A stretch of 40,313 nt of DNA from Perkinsus marinus ATCC 50983. Taxonomy: Eukaryota; Perkinsozoa; Perkinsida; Perkinsidae. The stretch is from assembly GCF_000006405.1 (NCBI RefSeq), contig NW_003213014.1:97731-138043 (forward strand), given 5' to 3'. The notes under the pieces were generated by a model. That model saw only the letters and a list, made by a program, of their open reading frames with translations, did not search any database and was not told where the DNA came from. Of this stretch, positions 30,210 through 40,313 are shown one piece after another. A program made the translations under genes and the position numbers. Positions within the stretch are counted from its first letter, which is position 1; every line of letters starts with the position of its first letter.

Positions 30210-30953
30210 TTGCTTTCTCATTCATCTTGTGTTAAGGCTCAGGTATTTGTCAATAGGCGGTAATTTTGGCACCGATATGTCATTTTGGATCACATAATAT
30301 TGGTAGTAGTATACCGCACCGCCGTTGAGTCGTTATGACACGGCAGCGGCAGATGATCGATTTACAATCATTTACCTGTACAGAGAAGTTAGAATAGGAG
30401 ATATACAACTCATCGTACATATAAACTTAGTCTCTGTACTCGGGGATATTTCTGCAGTTTAAGATGAGTTGTGTTGTGGTGAGATGTAACGAAATTCCAA
30501 CATGTTGACAGAAACTTGTCGCTTCGAAAATTGAGCAGCGAAACGCGTTTGGCATGCTTCGTTGAGATTATGCGTATGTGACGGTAGCTTCCGGGTGGTT
30601 TCTCGCAGCGGTGACCTCAACTTTGAGAAACTACCCTCGATATTCCTCCTCGACCTTGTGACTACTCTTGCCTTTACTCATACGATTAATTGAATGGGGT
30701 TGATATCGCAGGATCTGGAAAAACGATTTGCTCGAAATGTGGTCATGGTAGACCACACATGTTCCAAATTAAGGCAATATTCTGCTGTAACCATCGGATC
30801 ATGGCACATGATTCATGTGATATCGGGTGGCACAGATATTATCCGAAGTACAATGCTATCCTGAACTTTCAATTCATGATCGACGGTAGGAGGAGCCGAA
30901 CCAACTAAGAGCGATCGAACGATGTGCTAGTAAGTACGAAAGCGATACATATC
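30210..30953. other. Spacer between CNOT9 and tRNA-Arg
   Basis: No gene, RNA or A/B repeat recognised. A short frame at 30690-30908 has several Cys and His residues but no known motif. Confidence 0.4.
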
Positions 30954-31027
30954 GCCCGATTAGTTCAGCTGGATAGAATGTCTGCCTACGGAGCAGATGG
31001 TCGTAGGTTCGAATCCTGCATCGGGTA
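30954..31027 (+). tRNA. tRNA-Arg (anticodon ACG)
   Basis: A complete 74-nt cloverleaf without intron. Acceptor arms GCCCGAT and ATCGGGT pair with one G-U, the D-arm region contains TAGTTCAGCTGGATAGA, the anticodon arm TCTGC-CTACGGA-GCAGA places ACG at the anticodon, and the T arm contains GGTTCGAATCC. Both internal promoter boxes are present. Discriminator base A. Confidence 0.92.
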
Positions 31028-31529
31028 CTCTTTACGAGGCTTTGTAAGAACTCAGGCGAAAGTCTCTAATGTCTCACCAGTCTGCTGCTACACCTTGTAA
31101 GACGAATCCTTGCTGAACCAGCAGAGAATGTATGTGCGAACAAGTTGCTCGACTTGCATCTTTCTCAGAAATAGAAAATCGAATATGCTCACCTGTTTTA
31201 ATGTGTGGGTTCCGTGTTAAACATCCACACTCGATGGCACGTGGGTCTGGAAACAAGCTGGGGTTTAAGACTTCAGCCTTGAACCCGGCTTGTCATGAAG
31301 AACTATGCTTTCTGAACTGTGACTAGCATTTGCAGACTTACAGGGGCTTTCGCTTGAAAGTTCCATTTCAGTTGCAGTGCAAAAAGTGTTAGTTCCTGTG
31401 CCGGGTGTGGTGGGATGGGTTGAAGAAAAGCTGAACAATGCGGTCCGTGCCCAAGCACGTCACACCGCTTTCTGAGTAGTTATCTTTGAGGTGAGTAGTA
31501 CAAACGCACGCACGCGCATTGTGTCGAAC
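31028..31529. other. Spacer after tRNA-Arg
   Basis: Overlapping short frames on both strands near 31074-31326 have no recognisable features. The spacer may include the promoter and 5'UTR of the small gene at 31530. Confidence 0.35.
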
Positions 31530-31786
31530 ATGGCGGGTGAGGTAAAGACGGAGCGACGTGCCACTCGTTTCCGGACTTTAACCCGGGATAACGAGTTATC
31601 CTCTATTAACGAAGTTCACTTAACGTGAGTTGGCGAAGGAATGGTACTACCACTCCAAGCGGTCTTATGAATAACACAATACACAGAGTATCGACGAAAA
31701 AGACTGAAACAGGAGTGACCAGCAAAGATAAGTCCGACTTGTCAAGTGGTGGAAAACAATGCTACGGCCAAAAAGTACTACGATAG
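31530..31786 (+). CDS. Small basic protein, two exons, unknown function
   Basis: ATG in an AACATGG context opens a basic exon (MAGEVKTERRATRFRTLTRD) that ends at a strong GTGAGT donor at 31625. A CACAG acceptor ends at 31686. The second exon continues in phase with VSTKKTETGVTSKDKSDLSS and stops at 31786, giving 64 aa. The 62-nt intron has the size usual in this window. It is rich in Lys, Arg, Thr and Ser, and no family is recognised. The 3' end lies 166 nt from the convergent RING gene's stop. The intron signals support it, but the short length makes a chance frame possible. Confidence 0.4.
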
Positions 31787-31952
31787 TGATGCATATCCCG
31801 GGTCCTCACCAAATACCAAGTCCACATATGAACCCATACAAAAGAGCACCACGATGATGACAACCGCAGCCGGTAACAGAATGAAATGCCAGGATGGTAG
31901 TCTCGTAGACCGATGACAATCAGATAAACATTGCATAGCACATAAGTAAGAG

Positions 31953-32814
31953 CTATGCCAACCAGATACTTTCAGGAAGCATCCTAGACGGGTTAGACCG
32001 GCGTGCTGCTGCTACTGCTTGCCACGACCCACGAGAGGAAGCAAACACTGGCCCAAGGGATACACGACAGAGAGGGCATTGATGACGGAATCTCCCATGA
32101 TGGGGTAAATGCTTAGTGTAACAGAGGTCAAAACATGCAAGGTGCATCATATGACCACAAGGTAGTTGCCTTACCTCCTCTTCCTTCTGCATCTCATCAA
32201 TACATATGGGACACAGCGATTGTTCCTCTACTCCTCCTCCTGAATGCTGCCCATCAGAACTGAGACTTGAGACACGCCCCTTTTTGGTGTTATTCTCTGC
32301 CCATTTTGACCACTCTTTGACGAAGTTATGCTCGTCATCAGCATTACCAATGGTAGCCATTCTCGAGCTTCCATCACTCAATACACTATGAGCAGAAAAG
32401 GCTCGCCCTAAGCCGCGGGACTCAATGACGTAGGCATAAGCCAATATGATGATCGGCGGGGGTATAGCCAGGAAGGCTACGTAAATAATAATCTCGACTA
32501 AGTAATCCCGAGATGATGAAGTGTACAAAACGCCAAAGCCAAATGATGCCATACCGACGATCCAGAGTGCCCACAGCCACAGATAGGGCCGACTGAAGGC
32601 CCGTTGAAGAGTTCTTTGACGAACTTGATCTTCCATATAACCAACTCTGACAAATGGGATAATGACGATGACAACGAGGATAACACAACAGTATTTTCTA
32701 AGGGGCTCAGCGGTTGGGCCCAGCTCTACAAAAACAAAGGCTACAACATTTGAGTTTCAAATACCATAACGACTACGACAAAGACAAGGACGAGGACTTA
32801 CCGAGACCATTCAT
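31953..32814 (-). CDS. Multi-pass membrane RING-H2 protein 1, probable E3 ubiquitin ligase
   Basis: Two exons: a 13-nt first exon 32814-32802 (MNGL plus one base, with a GTAAGT donor) and 32725-31953, joined in phase 1, for 261 aa. Three hydrophobic segments fall at about residues 17-31, 52-72 and 84-104. The C-terminal RING-H2 spans about residues 176-224: CPIC, then CGHMMHLAC, then CPLC, a C3H2C3 zinc layout typical of membrane E3 ligases that pass ubiquitin from an E2 to substrate. The tandem neighbour upstream is a clear paralogue sharing SRPYLWLW/SRPYRYLW and LIISYAYL-like blocks. Using the internal Met (32636) as start would remove the first membrane segment, which the paralogue retains, so the two-exon model is preferred. 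Confidence 0.8.
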
Positions 32815-32912
32815 AATAATCATCCCAGAATACTAATCAAATCACGTGACCATCAGCATCGCCTTAACATGCGACCATGAAGACAACGGAAGACTACCCC
32901 AGCCGAGCCTCT

Positions 32913-33569
32913 CTAACGTCTATAATTTATGAGAGGGCCTATCGGCTCACGACAAAGCGGACATTCATGTTGCCGTTTGGCACCTAGAGGGAAATGACCG
33001 TAGAAAAAGTGTTGGTAACATTCCTCATGCAATATGTGTCGACATGGCAACTCTCTGACAACATCATCGCTCTCGAACTCAGTCAGGCATATGCTACAAC
33101 ACTCGCCCTTCCCTGCTAGCTCGGGAGAAAGGGCTGATATTGCAACACGTCGAGTATATCGCGATGACCAAGTCTCCCATTGCTCAGAATATTGCCTTCT
33201 TGTTGAATCATCTAGATACGACCTTGTAGGGGAACTCATCGACATTCCGCTGTGCGGATCATATTCAGTCAAGTATGCATAAGAGATGATAAGCATTGGT
33301 GGCAATAACGCCATTGCACTCAAGTACATGGCGCTCTCCAGAGGACGACGATGAAGATGTGACGAAAGTGTGACTGCAATAAGAAGTGTCACGAAGCCTA
33401 TGCCCCAGACACACCAGAGGTAACGATAGGGCCGGGAGGTCGATGCAGTTAGAGCTGTCTTCACATGGTTGATGAAGCTCATACTGATAACGAGAAGGCC
33501 AACTGCGAGAATTACGTCATGTCGCGCTATAAACACAAGTGGGGCGCTCACTGCTCTATAAACGCTCAA
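32913..33569 (-). CDS. Multi-pass membrane RING-H2 protein 2, paralogue
   Basis: Same layout as its neighbour: membrane segments (VILAVGLLVISMSFI, WGIGFVTLLIAVTLS, AMYLSAMALLPPMLIISYAY), a hydrophilic linker with EQWETWSSRYTRR, and a C-terminal RING-H2 with CSIC, CRHILHEEC and CPLC. The listed 5' limit is only where the frame opens: its first codons read through the 18-bp minisatellite and there is no ATG there. The first ATG in frame is 33482, which would cut the first membrane helix. By analogy with paralogue 1, a tiny first exon may lie upstream in or beyond the repeats. The two genes share strand and are about 100 bp apart, indicating tandem duplication. Confidence 0.72.
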   Translation of the reverse strand: MSVYRAVSAPLVFIARHDVILAVGLLVISMSFINHVKTALTASTSRPYRYLWCVWGIGFVTLLIAVTLSSHLHRRPLESAMYLSAMALLPPMLIISYAYLTEYDPHSGMSMSSPTRSYLDDSTRRQYSEQWETWSSRYTRRVAISALSPELAGKGECCSICLTEFESDDVVRELPCRHILHEECYQHFFYGHFPLGAKRQHECPLCREPIGPLINYRR

Positions 33570-33910
33570 GTCCTTTATAAACGCTCAAGGCCTCTGTAAA
33601 CGCTCAAGCCCTCTATAAACGCTCAAGGCCTCTATAAACGCTCAAGGCCTCTATAAACGCTGTGTTCTCCACTAAACGCCCAATACATCTATAAGACAAT
33701 AAAGACCTCGTAAGCGTAGCCCACTAGAAACGCTCAAGGCCTCTAAAACGTTCAAGTACTCTATAAACGCTCAAGTCCTCTATAAACGCTCAAGTCCTCT
33801 ATAAACGCTCAAGTCCTCTATAAACGCTCAAGGCCTCTATAAACGCTGTGTTCCCACTAAACCCAATACATCTATAGTAGACAATAAAAACCACTGGGCG
33901 TAGCCCACGA
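33541..33910. repeat. 18-bp minisatellite with a higher-order duplication
   Basis: Tandem units of the type CTCTATAAACGCTCAAGG. About six units (33550-33660) are followed by a ~65-bp spacer containing GTGTTCTCCACTAAACGCCC and ACAATAAAGACC. Then about seven more units (33725-33845) are followed by the same spacer with GTGTTCCCACTAAACCC and GACAATAAAAACC. So array plus spacer was itself duplicated. It overlaps the 5' edge of RING gene 2. Confidence 0.85.
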
Positions 33911-33979
33911 GACCGATACGGGTGAAAAGTGGAAGAAATACAAATATGTGAATGCTTCCTATAAGATGCGGAGAATTAA

Positions 33980-36900
33980 CTACAACATGTGTTTCTTTTC
34001 CAACCTTCGGAATTTCGCATACACTCCGCTGCCCACCATAACAACAGCAGCCAAACATACGACAGCCAAGTAAACTGAACGAAAGAGACACTCAATACCT
34101 CCACCATCAACCACTTCATAATTTACACAATGTCGCGCCCTGACTTTCCAGTCGGTTTTTTATTTTCCCAGAAACCTCACTGAGAGATCCCTGAAATAGA
34201 CATCAGTTCACCTACGAAGGAACTACAAAACTCACCAGCTTCCCCGCGTGTTCACTTAGTTCCTCCAGACTCCGTCTTCTCTCAAAATTAGATCTCATAG
34301 TCTGACAAAGCGAAACTACCTTCACCACGATAACGAGCTGACTACCTCTCTAGAAACTTTTATAAGTTCATCCCGCATAGATCGATAGTGTTCGGCCATG
34401 GTCCCGCCGTCAATCGACTCAACGGCCGTCTTCAGCTCATCCATCTCCTTCAGAAGATCTTCAATTCGAGTCTGCTCAAACGCGATACATAGGAATAAAG
34501 CTTTCAAAATGAAGTAAGGAAGAATCGAGCCGACGACCTTAGCCACTACAACATGCTATACCTCCCAACTTAACCGATAAACCATAGATAGTTCTCTCAG
34601 CTGTACTTCTCAATGGCTCCAACTCCATGATAACACGATAACTCGCCCTCACGACATTCTTAATCGCCTCTGCATGCCGACCATTGTCGTCACCTACATA
34701 CAACATGGCACAACAAGTCGAAGCACGCTCAGGCCAAGTTAGTAGCCGCGTTATTGACTTCTGGCTTAGAACCCCGACAGAAACACACGATTCACGCCAA
34801 GTTGTCGAGGATCGAATCATAAGAACGAATTTGAACAACATTTCTCATCCGCAAAGATTGTATTCCATATCGGTTGTTAACTCAAACTGAAGAGAGCTAC
34901 AGAGATCTAGTTCTGCCACTGTAACAAACCGTGTGAAGACAGACACACAAGGCACACCCTTGTGAGAATCCTTACCACGTTGGCCCTCAAAAAAATCATG
35001 TCGCTCTGACACCCTGTATGATTCGTAGTTGACCTTCTGTTCTTGCCCCCTAAACAAACAACAACAAGAAGAATGAGATATCATGCCAGCTCAGATCTCC
35101 CTCGCCCTACATCATCCTATCATCGTAATTCGTCACATGAAAATCGTATATGTTGATCAGATCTGAACGCTCCGAAGGTTGATTCGGCGTAGCGCCCACC
35201 ATAGACGTCAACCCTATGTACCTGTTATCACCGACTCTGTCACATTTTGCTTGGCAATTTCTCACCCGCCAGGTCTCAGATGGTGTTTACTTTCACCGAT
35301 CTTATATTCGATAAGCTTAACCCATCCTTGGTTCTGAACAACAACTGATCACCAATACAGCGTGGGAGTATATGCACATGGTCAACTACATGTGTTGGTA
35401 GAAATATGGGAACTGAGCGGAAACTTGGGGAAATAATATTGCCTTTTTGTGAACTTCTACCCAAAAGGCTGTGTGGATTTTCATAACGTAGTAAGGAAAC
35501 TCTCGAGCTCAGTCGAGGAAATGAAATATGCATTCCCGCACTGCATCGGTAAGTTATGATTGCGACTGATAAAATAGCGTCACAGTCTGACACGTCATAT
35601 GGATAACCACCCGGGTTCGAATCCCGGCGCGGGCTATTTACTTTACCAACGATCGCAGTTGCCTAAGAAATCTGCAGAATTCCGGGGCGCGAATTTCTCT
35701 AGTCTCTATAATTTTCGAAGATTTTTTTGAATGTGACCGTCTCACTCGAGTGTATGATACCTCATAACCATATTCAATCCTTAGTGAATTATCACACTGA
35801 AACACTCATGCGTTAGCGTGGAATTTAAAATTTACGAATTTGCCTAAGGAGAAAAAATACGTATACTCATTATTTCCCCGACAGCCGTGCAATGTAATCG
35901 TCTTACTTCCGCCTTAGCCTCCACTAACACATCATCAGACTTGAATCGAATCTTCACAGTTAACTTAGTATCTCGATAATTCCAATACGAGCCATGACCT
36001 ATGCGACATACACTGTAGTAGTATCATAACAAACGACAGCACGCTCACCGGAAGGCAAATCTCTTCTCCTGTCGAACGTCTGAAAACCGTCGTTGATCAA
36101 GATTGACGCACTTGGCTTGAGTTCCATCTCTCCAGAGGAGGAGAATTTGTTATGGTAGAAAAACACACCAACTCCGTCAAAGTTGTTCTTATAGCCCATC
36201 ATACCCATACCTGCCACGGTAAATTACTGCGCGGTAAAATGCCCGCGCCGGGATTCGAACCCGGGTGTCTACCCATATCATTCAACTTATCTGTTGTTCC
36301 GTCAGTGATATGAACTAAGTCACTGTACTTGGACGATGCATTCTCATAAACGTACCACACTGCGAACCCCTATAAAAAAAGTGAATCCTTGCAAAACCTC
36401 AGGCATCTCTCACCTGCTCATGCACGGGGTCACCTCCTATCGCTGGTGACTTCAATGCTAATGTAAACTCTATCTCAAAGTTGTTAGTGTGGAGGGGATA
36501 CCTATAACACGATTGAAACGTGTCAAGCTTCGTATCCATCCGACTTATGCCACAGCGCGGCGTATCGATCGGAGGCTCTGGGCGAGAGCGCGATGTGGTT
36601 ATGGAGTGGTATGCAAGTACCACTGGCATCCCATCTTGAAGTGAATTTATGGAAATCCATCTCCTGAAGTACGACAAATACTTCATAGAAATGCGAATAT
36701 GATTCTCAACGAACTGAGCTCGAGCCAACAACGACGTCCCAGTAAATGAAAAATTCCACTAAAAACTTCTGGCCGCTACAACACGTTCACATTGGCACTA
36801 AACGATCAAGGAACCTATAATGTTTCCGGGGGTTACTCGTTTTAGACTTCCTACTTGGTTAGGAACACACTATAATCAGTTCCCGTGTAAATTCCACATT

Positions 36901-37507
36901 AGTAGCATTTCCCCCCGATTGTTATCAAACCCTGGGTAACGTAATTTCTCAAAACTGGATGGAGCTATGATGCATATACGTTTATGCGACATCTAGCATA
37001 TGTTCCGGTTTGTATAGGTAAAACGGTGTGGGGGAATATGCATATGGTCAGCCACATATGTTGGTGAGAACATGGAAATTCTGAGAAAATTTCGGCATAT
37101 TCTCATTGATTCCTATACATTTCTGCCCGAATCAGCATATAAACTCCTATAAACTCCTATAAACTCCTGAGAAAACTCTGCAAGGAGATTGGTAATAACT
37201 AAAGGCGACTCCCCTCAACGACCAACCCTATTCTGTCGAGGACTCAAATACAAACAATCCAATTCAAGTGCGACCGACCGTAAAAAGTCCCAACACGCAG
37301 AGAACAAACTTTTCACCATACGCCACAACACGAGTAATTAATACTTGCTAACCTTGAGGTCTAATCGTCTGGCACTCCGCTCACCTGTGTGAAGGAATGC
37401 AACTCCACCTTCCTCCCATCAGCAATAACGCTACCCAACAACGATCCGCAGAGCACAGCAATAGTCAGTGGCACTCCAGGGAAGAGCCTGTCGTGATGAC
37501 GGTACAT
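33980..37507 (-). CDS. L-type lectin, ERGIC-53/VIP36-like cargo receptor
   Basis: Type I membrane lectin that would bind mannose-rich glycoproteins and carry them between ER and Golgi. Minus-strand exons in phase: 37507-37385 (signal peptide, LTIAVLCGSLLGSVIA), 36758-36414, 36369-36273, 36210-36049, 35998-35907, 35333-35266, 35221-35111, 35049-34976, then one starting at 34918. Lectin-domain blocks are WNFSFTGTSLLARAQFVENH, NNFEIEFTLAL, GFAVWYVYEN, NNFDGVGVFF, INDGFQTFD, DTKLTVKIRF and GYIGLTSM. Coiled-coil exons follow near 34.3-34.7 kb (DLLKEMDELKTAVESIDGG). A last exon carries a membrane helix (VYLAVVCLAAVVMVGSGVYA) and the basic tail KFRRLEKKHML. Exon joins after 34918 are not settled. 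Long introns 1 (626 nt) and 5 (573 nt) each hold an antisense B element. Introns 3 and 5 hold tRNA 3'-half fragments. Confidence 0.82.
35357..35550 (+). repeat. Family B element, copy 13, antisense in lectin intron 5
   Basis: The clearest full copy. It is bounded by CAGCGTGGGAGTATATGCA and TGCATTCCCGCACTG, which are imperfect inverse complements. Inside are CACATGGTCAACTACATGTG, ACTTCTACCC, GAAACTCTCGAGCTCAGTCG and AGGAAATGAAATATGC. Confidence 0.8.
35595..35632 (+). other. tRNA 3'-half fragment 1 (T arm plus acceptor strand)
   Basis: CACCCGGGTTCGAATCCCGG then CGCGGGC has a perfect 5-bp T stem, a B-box loop and a 3' acceptor strand. The matching 5' half (GCCCGCG...) is not nearby, so it is not an intact tRNA. 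Lies antisense in lectin intron 5, about 45 nt beyond a B element. Confidence 0.6.
36241..36272 (-). other. tRNA 3'-half fragment 2, inside a 62-nt lectin intron
   Basis: The same 27 nt as fragment 1 (CACCCGGGTTCGAATCCCGG plus CGCGGGC), followed by ATTTT. It begins 5 nt after the GT donor of intron 36211-36272. No 5' half is present. Opposite in orientation to fragment 1, 600 bp away. Confidence 0.6.
37021..37190 (+). repeat. Family B element, copy 14, antisense in lectin intron 1
   Basis: GGTGTGGGGGAATATGCAT, GGTCAGCCACATATGTTGGT, CATTTCTGCCCGAATCAGCA and repeated AAACTCCTATAAACTCCT follow the B order. The 3' end is degraded after GAGAAAACTCTG. Confidence 0.65.
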
Positions 37508-39224
37508 TGAACCCAAAAACTAATACTATACCGACAAAACCCATAAAGTGTTATGAGACTAACTCAAGATAGAGAGGACAACGATACTGTCATGATGATA
37601 AGGCATCTACTCTTGGTGACGTTGGGGCTCAACCGTAGGTCGTTATTATAGACAATCACTTACACTGTCGCATTGTAAGAGGTTACTCTCATTCCTCAGC
37701 TTATCGTTGTCGATCCAATAGGGCAAGAGTTGTATTCTCCCCCTTCCCAGCGGCTGAAAGGCAGCAGACACATAGCAGATTGTGCAAGCACGCACAAGCT
37801 CGTCAAGATACACTAACAAAGGTGGGAATTGATGCTTCCTCTACCCTGGACTGCCACTATGATCTCTGCCCCTTTATGTGAAGTCTCTGTTACCATCGCC
37901 TAACGAGATAAGAGGTAACCGTGAGTCTCGTTCCTCGTACCACTTCTAGCCGAGAAACTTGAGCATATCAGCCGACCGGCTGCCACGCCCTAGGGAATCC
38001 CAAGTATCCTGAGATGGGCATTGGAAACAACTCGTAGTGCCCCCTTTAGCGAAGGCATACTCTCTGGAGCCAGTCATTGCGCTATTGAGCCCTCCTCAGC
38101 CAATGTACACATCGAAGTGATTGAGCGAACACACTCACAAGGGGAACTCCAACCAAGTTGCGCTCGCGTACACGCAAGGCAACGAAAATGGCATAAAATG
38201 CACCGCTCCGCTCCGCTATACGATTGGGTTCAACTCACTTGGTGAAGTCAGCAGACTACAGCCTTTAGTGTACATCGATCGTTAACGCATTAGGCATATC
38301 GTGGCCTACCCAAATCTGAACCGATCCGATACACATAATCTTGGAATTAAACTCTCACTCTCCCATCACTAGATGATTGCTATTTCAACATATTAGGGGG
38401 GGATAGGAGATCTCGTTTCAGAGCCGAGCTCGAGTGTTGGTCACCGCTTCTTCACCCATCGTTCTCTACAGGGCAATGATCAGTTGAAAGCAGCTGAGTT
38501 GGGCTAACCTCGAGTTAGCTTGCGACACGAAACTAGACGCGATGGGCGTGGGCAGGTTGGATGTACATACAGGGAATTCATTTGGACTTCCGTGAAGTGT
38601 ATCGTCTCACCTCGTACACATTAGCAGGTCATATCATTACGGCATATTTCAATTAGCCTCATAAATTCGCTCATGGTGAGGGGGAAACGGGTCGTTTATG
38701 GGGCTGAGGTATGTTGTAAGGCTCGGGACAGATATGAACCACCATCAGAATTTCTGATGCTCATATTAGCTAACACTAGTGAAGACGAACTCTTGATATA
38801 CACTGATGAAAGACAGTAACTAGAAAAGGTGGTGACAATGCGGAGAACAGCGGCAAACTTATGAGCAGCCGCGCCGAGTGCTCTAGATTTACTATAGCAC
38901 GCAAGTACAATGATCGCGCATGATGTCGCTACATGTAGCAAGCTGGTAAACGTTACTTGTGTGTAATGACAAATGATTGAACATTGCCGCTCATTTTATC
39001 TACCGCATAGTGTCAAATTGACCGTCACACGATCCTACGGTGTACTGAAGGAACTAGATACAGACTCGCAGATAAGCACGATCAGTGAGATGCGTGCGGC
39101 AAAAGCACACCCGCGTCACTGTGCATGCGTGCCGACTCGGCACTGCTGACTCAGCAGTGCTGAGCCGTCTCCTCAACTACATGCGAGAAGTGACCCGTGG
39201 CAGTAGTGTTACGTCAAACATTAA
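37508..39224. other. Spacer between divergent lectin and LEA-like genes
   Basis: Should contain both promoters. I see no convincing gene, RNA or A/B repeat. The short plus frame at 38021-38245 and minus frame at 38696-38941 have no recognisable motif. Confidence 0.4.
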
Positions 39225-39747
39225 ATGGATAGCGTCAAGAAGCTCTGGGAAGATGCTAAGGAGGTCTTCACTCCAAAGGAACCCACCGTTCAGGAGAAAG
39301 CCGCTGAAAAGGCCGATGAAGCCAATCAGGCCGCTAGAGGTATCTCCCAAATACAGGTGGTCAACGGGCACCCTTACTCTTGCTCAGATGCTGCAGAAAC
39401 GATGAGAGAGAAGTCCAAGACAGCTGGCGATGCGATGAAGGATACTGTCACTGCAGGCGGCGAAACGCTGGGGCAAAAGGCCACGGCAGCTGGTCAAACG
39501 ATGAAAGAGAAGGCTGCGGCAGGTGCCGACAAGATGGGTGGGATGGGCTTTTTCCCTCAGTATCAGACTCAAGGGTATCTCAGGTGGTGAAGGAACCGCT
39601 GATAAGATCTCTGATAAAGCTAATAAGGCGGCGGACAAGACTGTGGATGCTGTCAACACGGCTGCGGACAAGGTTGCGGATGCTGTCCACAGGGCCACCG
39701 AAGCTGTGACCAATCCGGACGACGAGAAAAAGCATCAGTCGGGATAA
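39225..39747 (+). CDS. LEA-like (group 3 type) Ala/Lys/Glu-rich helical protein
   Basis: Three exons, 39225-39339, 39388-39537 and 39584-39747, join in phase through 48- and 46-nt introns, giving 142 aa. The protein is almost wholly hydrophilic. It repeats blocks such as KAAEKADEANQAARDAAETM, GQKATAAGQTMKEKAAAG and KANKAADKTVDAVNTAADK, with a roughly 11-residue A/K/E/D/T periodicity expected of amphipathic helices. Group 3 LEA proteins are disordered when wet and become helical on drying, protecting proteins and membranes. No signal peptide or membrane segment is seen. The repeats are short and the family is defined mainly by composition, so the label describes type rather than proven orthology. 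Confidence 0.7.
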
Positions 39748-40313
39748 TCTCATCCCAAGTTAGCAATTACGATTCGCAGTCAATTCCTGACAATATTTGC
39801 CACACATGTCGTTGTCAACAGTGAACCTATTTCATTCATTCGATGAATTTTCAATGAATGAAGATTCTTGTGTTAGTCACAGTTCGGAACTTAGACAAGA
39901 TACGAATAGTGGCACCTGGTCAACACATTGATTGCATGCCGTGGTTCGTTCGAGCTGTATATCGCCTCCATTTATCACCCAAACTTCGGGGTAAGATGTA
40001 TGCGTATCAGAATCTCTGAAAAATATGGGATGAGAATCACTAACTAAAGTCTCGATGAACTGAAATGTAACTATCGGTGTTGTATGCTGTAATCAGGCAT
40101 TAGTTGAGCATTATGTCTCTGTAGCTGAGTAACTCTGTGTCCACCATTGCGATCTTTGCATTTCTACTCTTTTCTTTAGTGTAACTGAGAATGGTTACCC
40201 TTGCACTCTTGAAGTTATCTGTGCCCTTGAGCCATTAGCTATGCCCTTACACCGTTGCACGCATATACAAAGGCTTTTCTGCGCCTTGGATAAGCTTTAG
40301 TTGGGAGTCAACT
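39748..40313. other. 3' flank of the LEA-like gene, with a short hairpin
   Basis: No gene recognised. An inverted repeat with 10-nt arms, TTCATTCATT and AATGAATGAA separated by about 14 nt, lies at 39830-39863. It may be a chance or 3'UTR stem-loop. Confidence 0.4.

Noticed and set aside
35276-35593. Minus-strand frame of 105 codons
   Set aside because: Mostly antisense of B copy 13. Only the portion below 35334 overlaps a true lectin exon, in another frame.
35595-35632. Intact tRNA gene
   Set aside because: The T arm and acceptor strand are perfect, but no 5' half able to pair with CGCGGGC lies within 150 nt. Kept only as a fragment.
39384-39713. Antisense and alternate-frame ORFs over the LEA-like gene
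   Set aside because: Biased codon composition of the A/K/D-rich repeat opens shadow frames. The plus-strand frame with two spliced introns explains the region.

Overview
This is a eukaryotic nuclear window, most likely from a unicellular protist. Genes sit on both strands and carry many GT-AG introns, mostly 37-69 nt long. The tRNA-Arg has an ordinary eukaryotic form, and the recognisable proteins are core eukaryotic machinery (VPS52, CDC48/p97, CNOT9, MsrB, an L-type cargo lectin). The very short regular introns suggest an alveolate such as a perkinsid, but that is only a guess. I could not run searches, so all homology calls rest on recognising conserved blocks and on exon phases that close correctly.

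Layout: 1-4484 (+) 3' part of a bestrophin-family channel gene whose introns are packed with two repeat families (called A and B here). 5322-10356 (+) VPS52, a GARP/EARP tethering subunit in 13 exons. 10.6-11.4 kb, a doubtful minus-strand gene. 11503-13149 (+) an intronless ferric reductase/NADPH-oxidase-like membrane flavocytochrome. 14638-16802 (+) a cytochrome P450. 16.8-22.5 kb, a long stretch I cannot assign. 22520-23307 (+) methionine-R-sulfoxide reductase. 24240-27950 (-) CDC48 with an assembly gap. 28736-30209 (+) CNOT9/CAF40. 30954-31027 tRNA-Arg(ACG). 31953-33569 (-) two tandem membrane RING-H2 paralogues. 33980-37507 (-) an ERGIC-53/VIP36-like L-type lectin. 39225-39747 (+) a LEA-like protein.

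Most interesting signal: about 14 copies of a ~160-195 bp element (family B) and about 5 of a ~130-155 bp palindromic element (family A). Both have imperfect terminal inverted repeats and are concentrated inside introns of at least five unrelated genes. Introns without a recognisable insert are almost all 37-69 nt, and most of the long ones hold an A or B element, a satellite or a tRNA fragment. In MsrB one B copy nearly fills an intron between two catalytic-domain exons. These look like non-autonomous DNA-transposon-like, introner-like elements.

Functional themes: VPS52 (endosome-to-Golgi tethering), the L-type lectin (ER-Golgi cargo receptor) and CDC48 with membrane RING-H2 proteins (ubiquitin-dependent extraction) are secretory and proteostasis genes. 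MsrB, P450 and the ferric reductase are redox genes. There is no operon-like arrangement.
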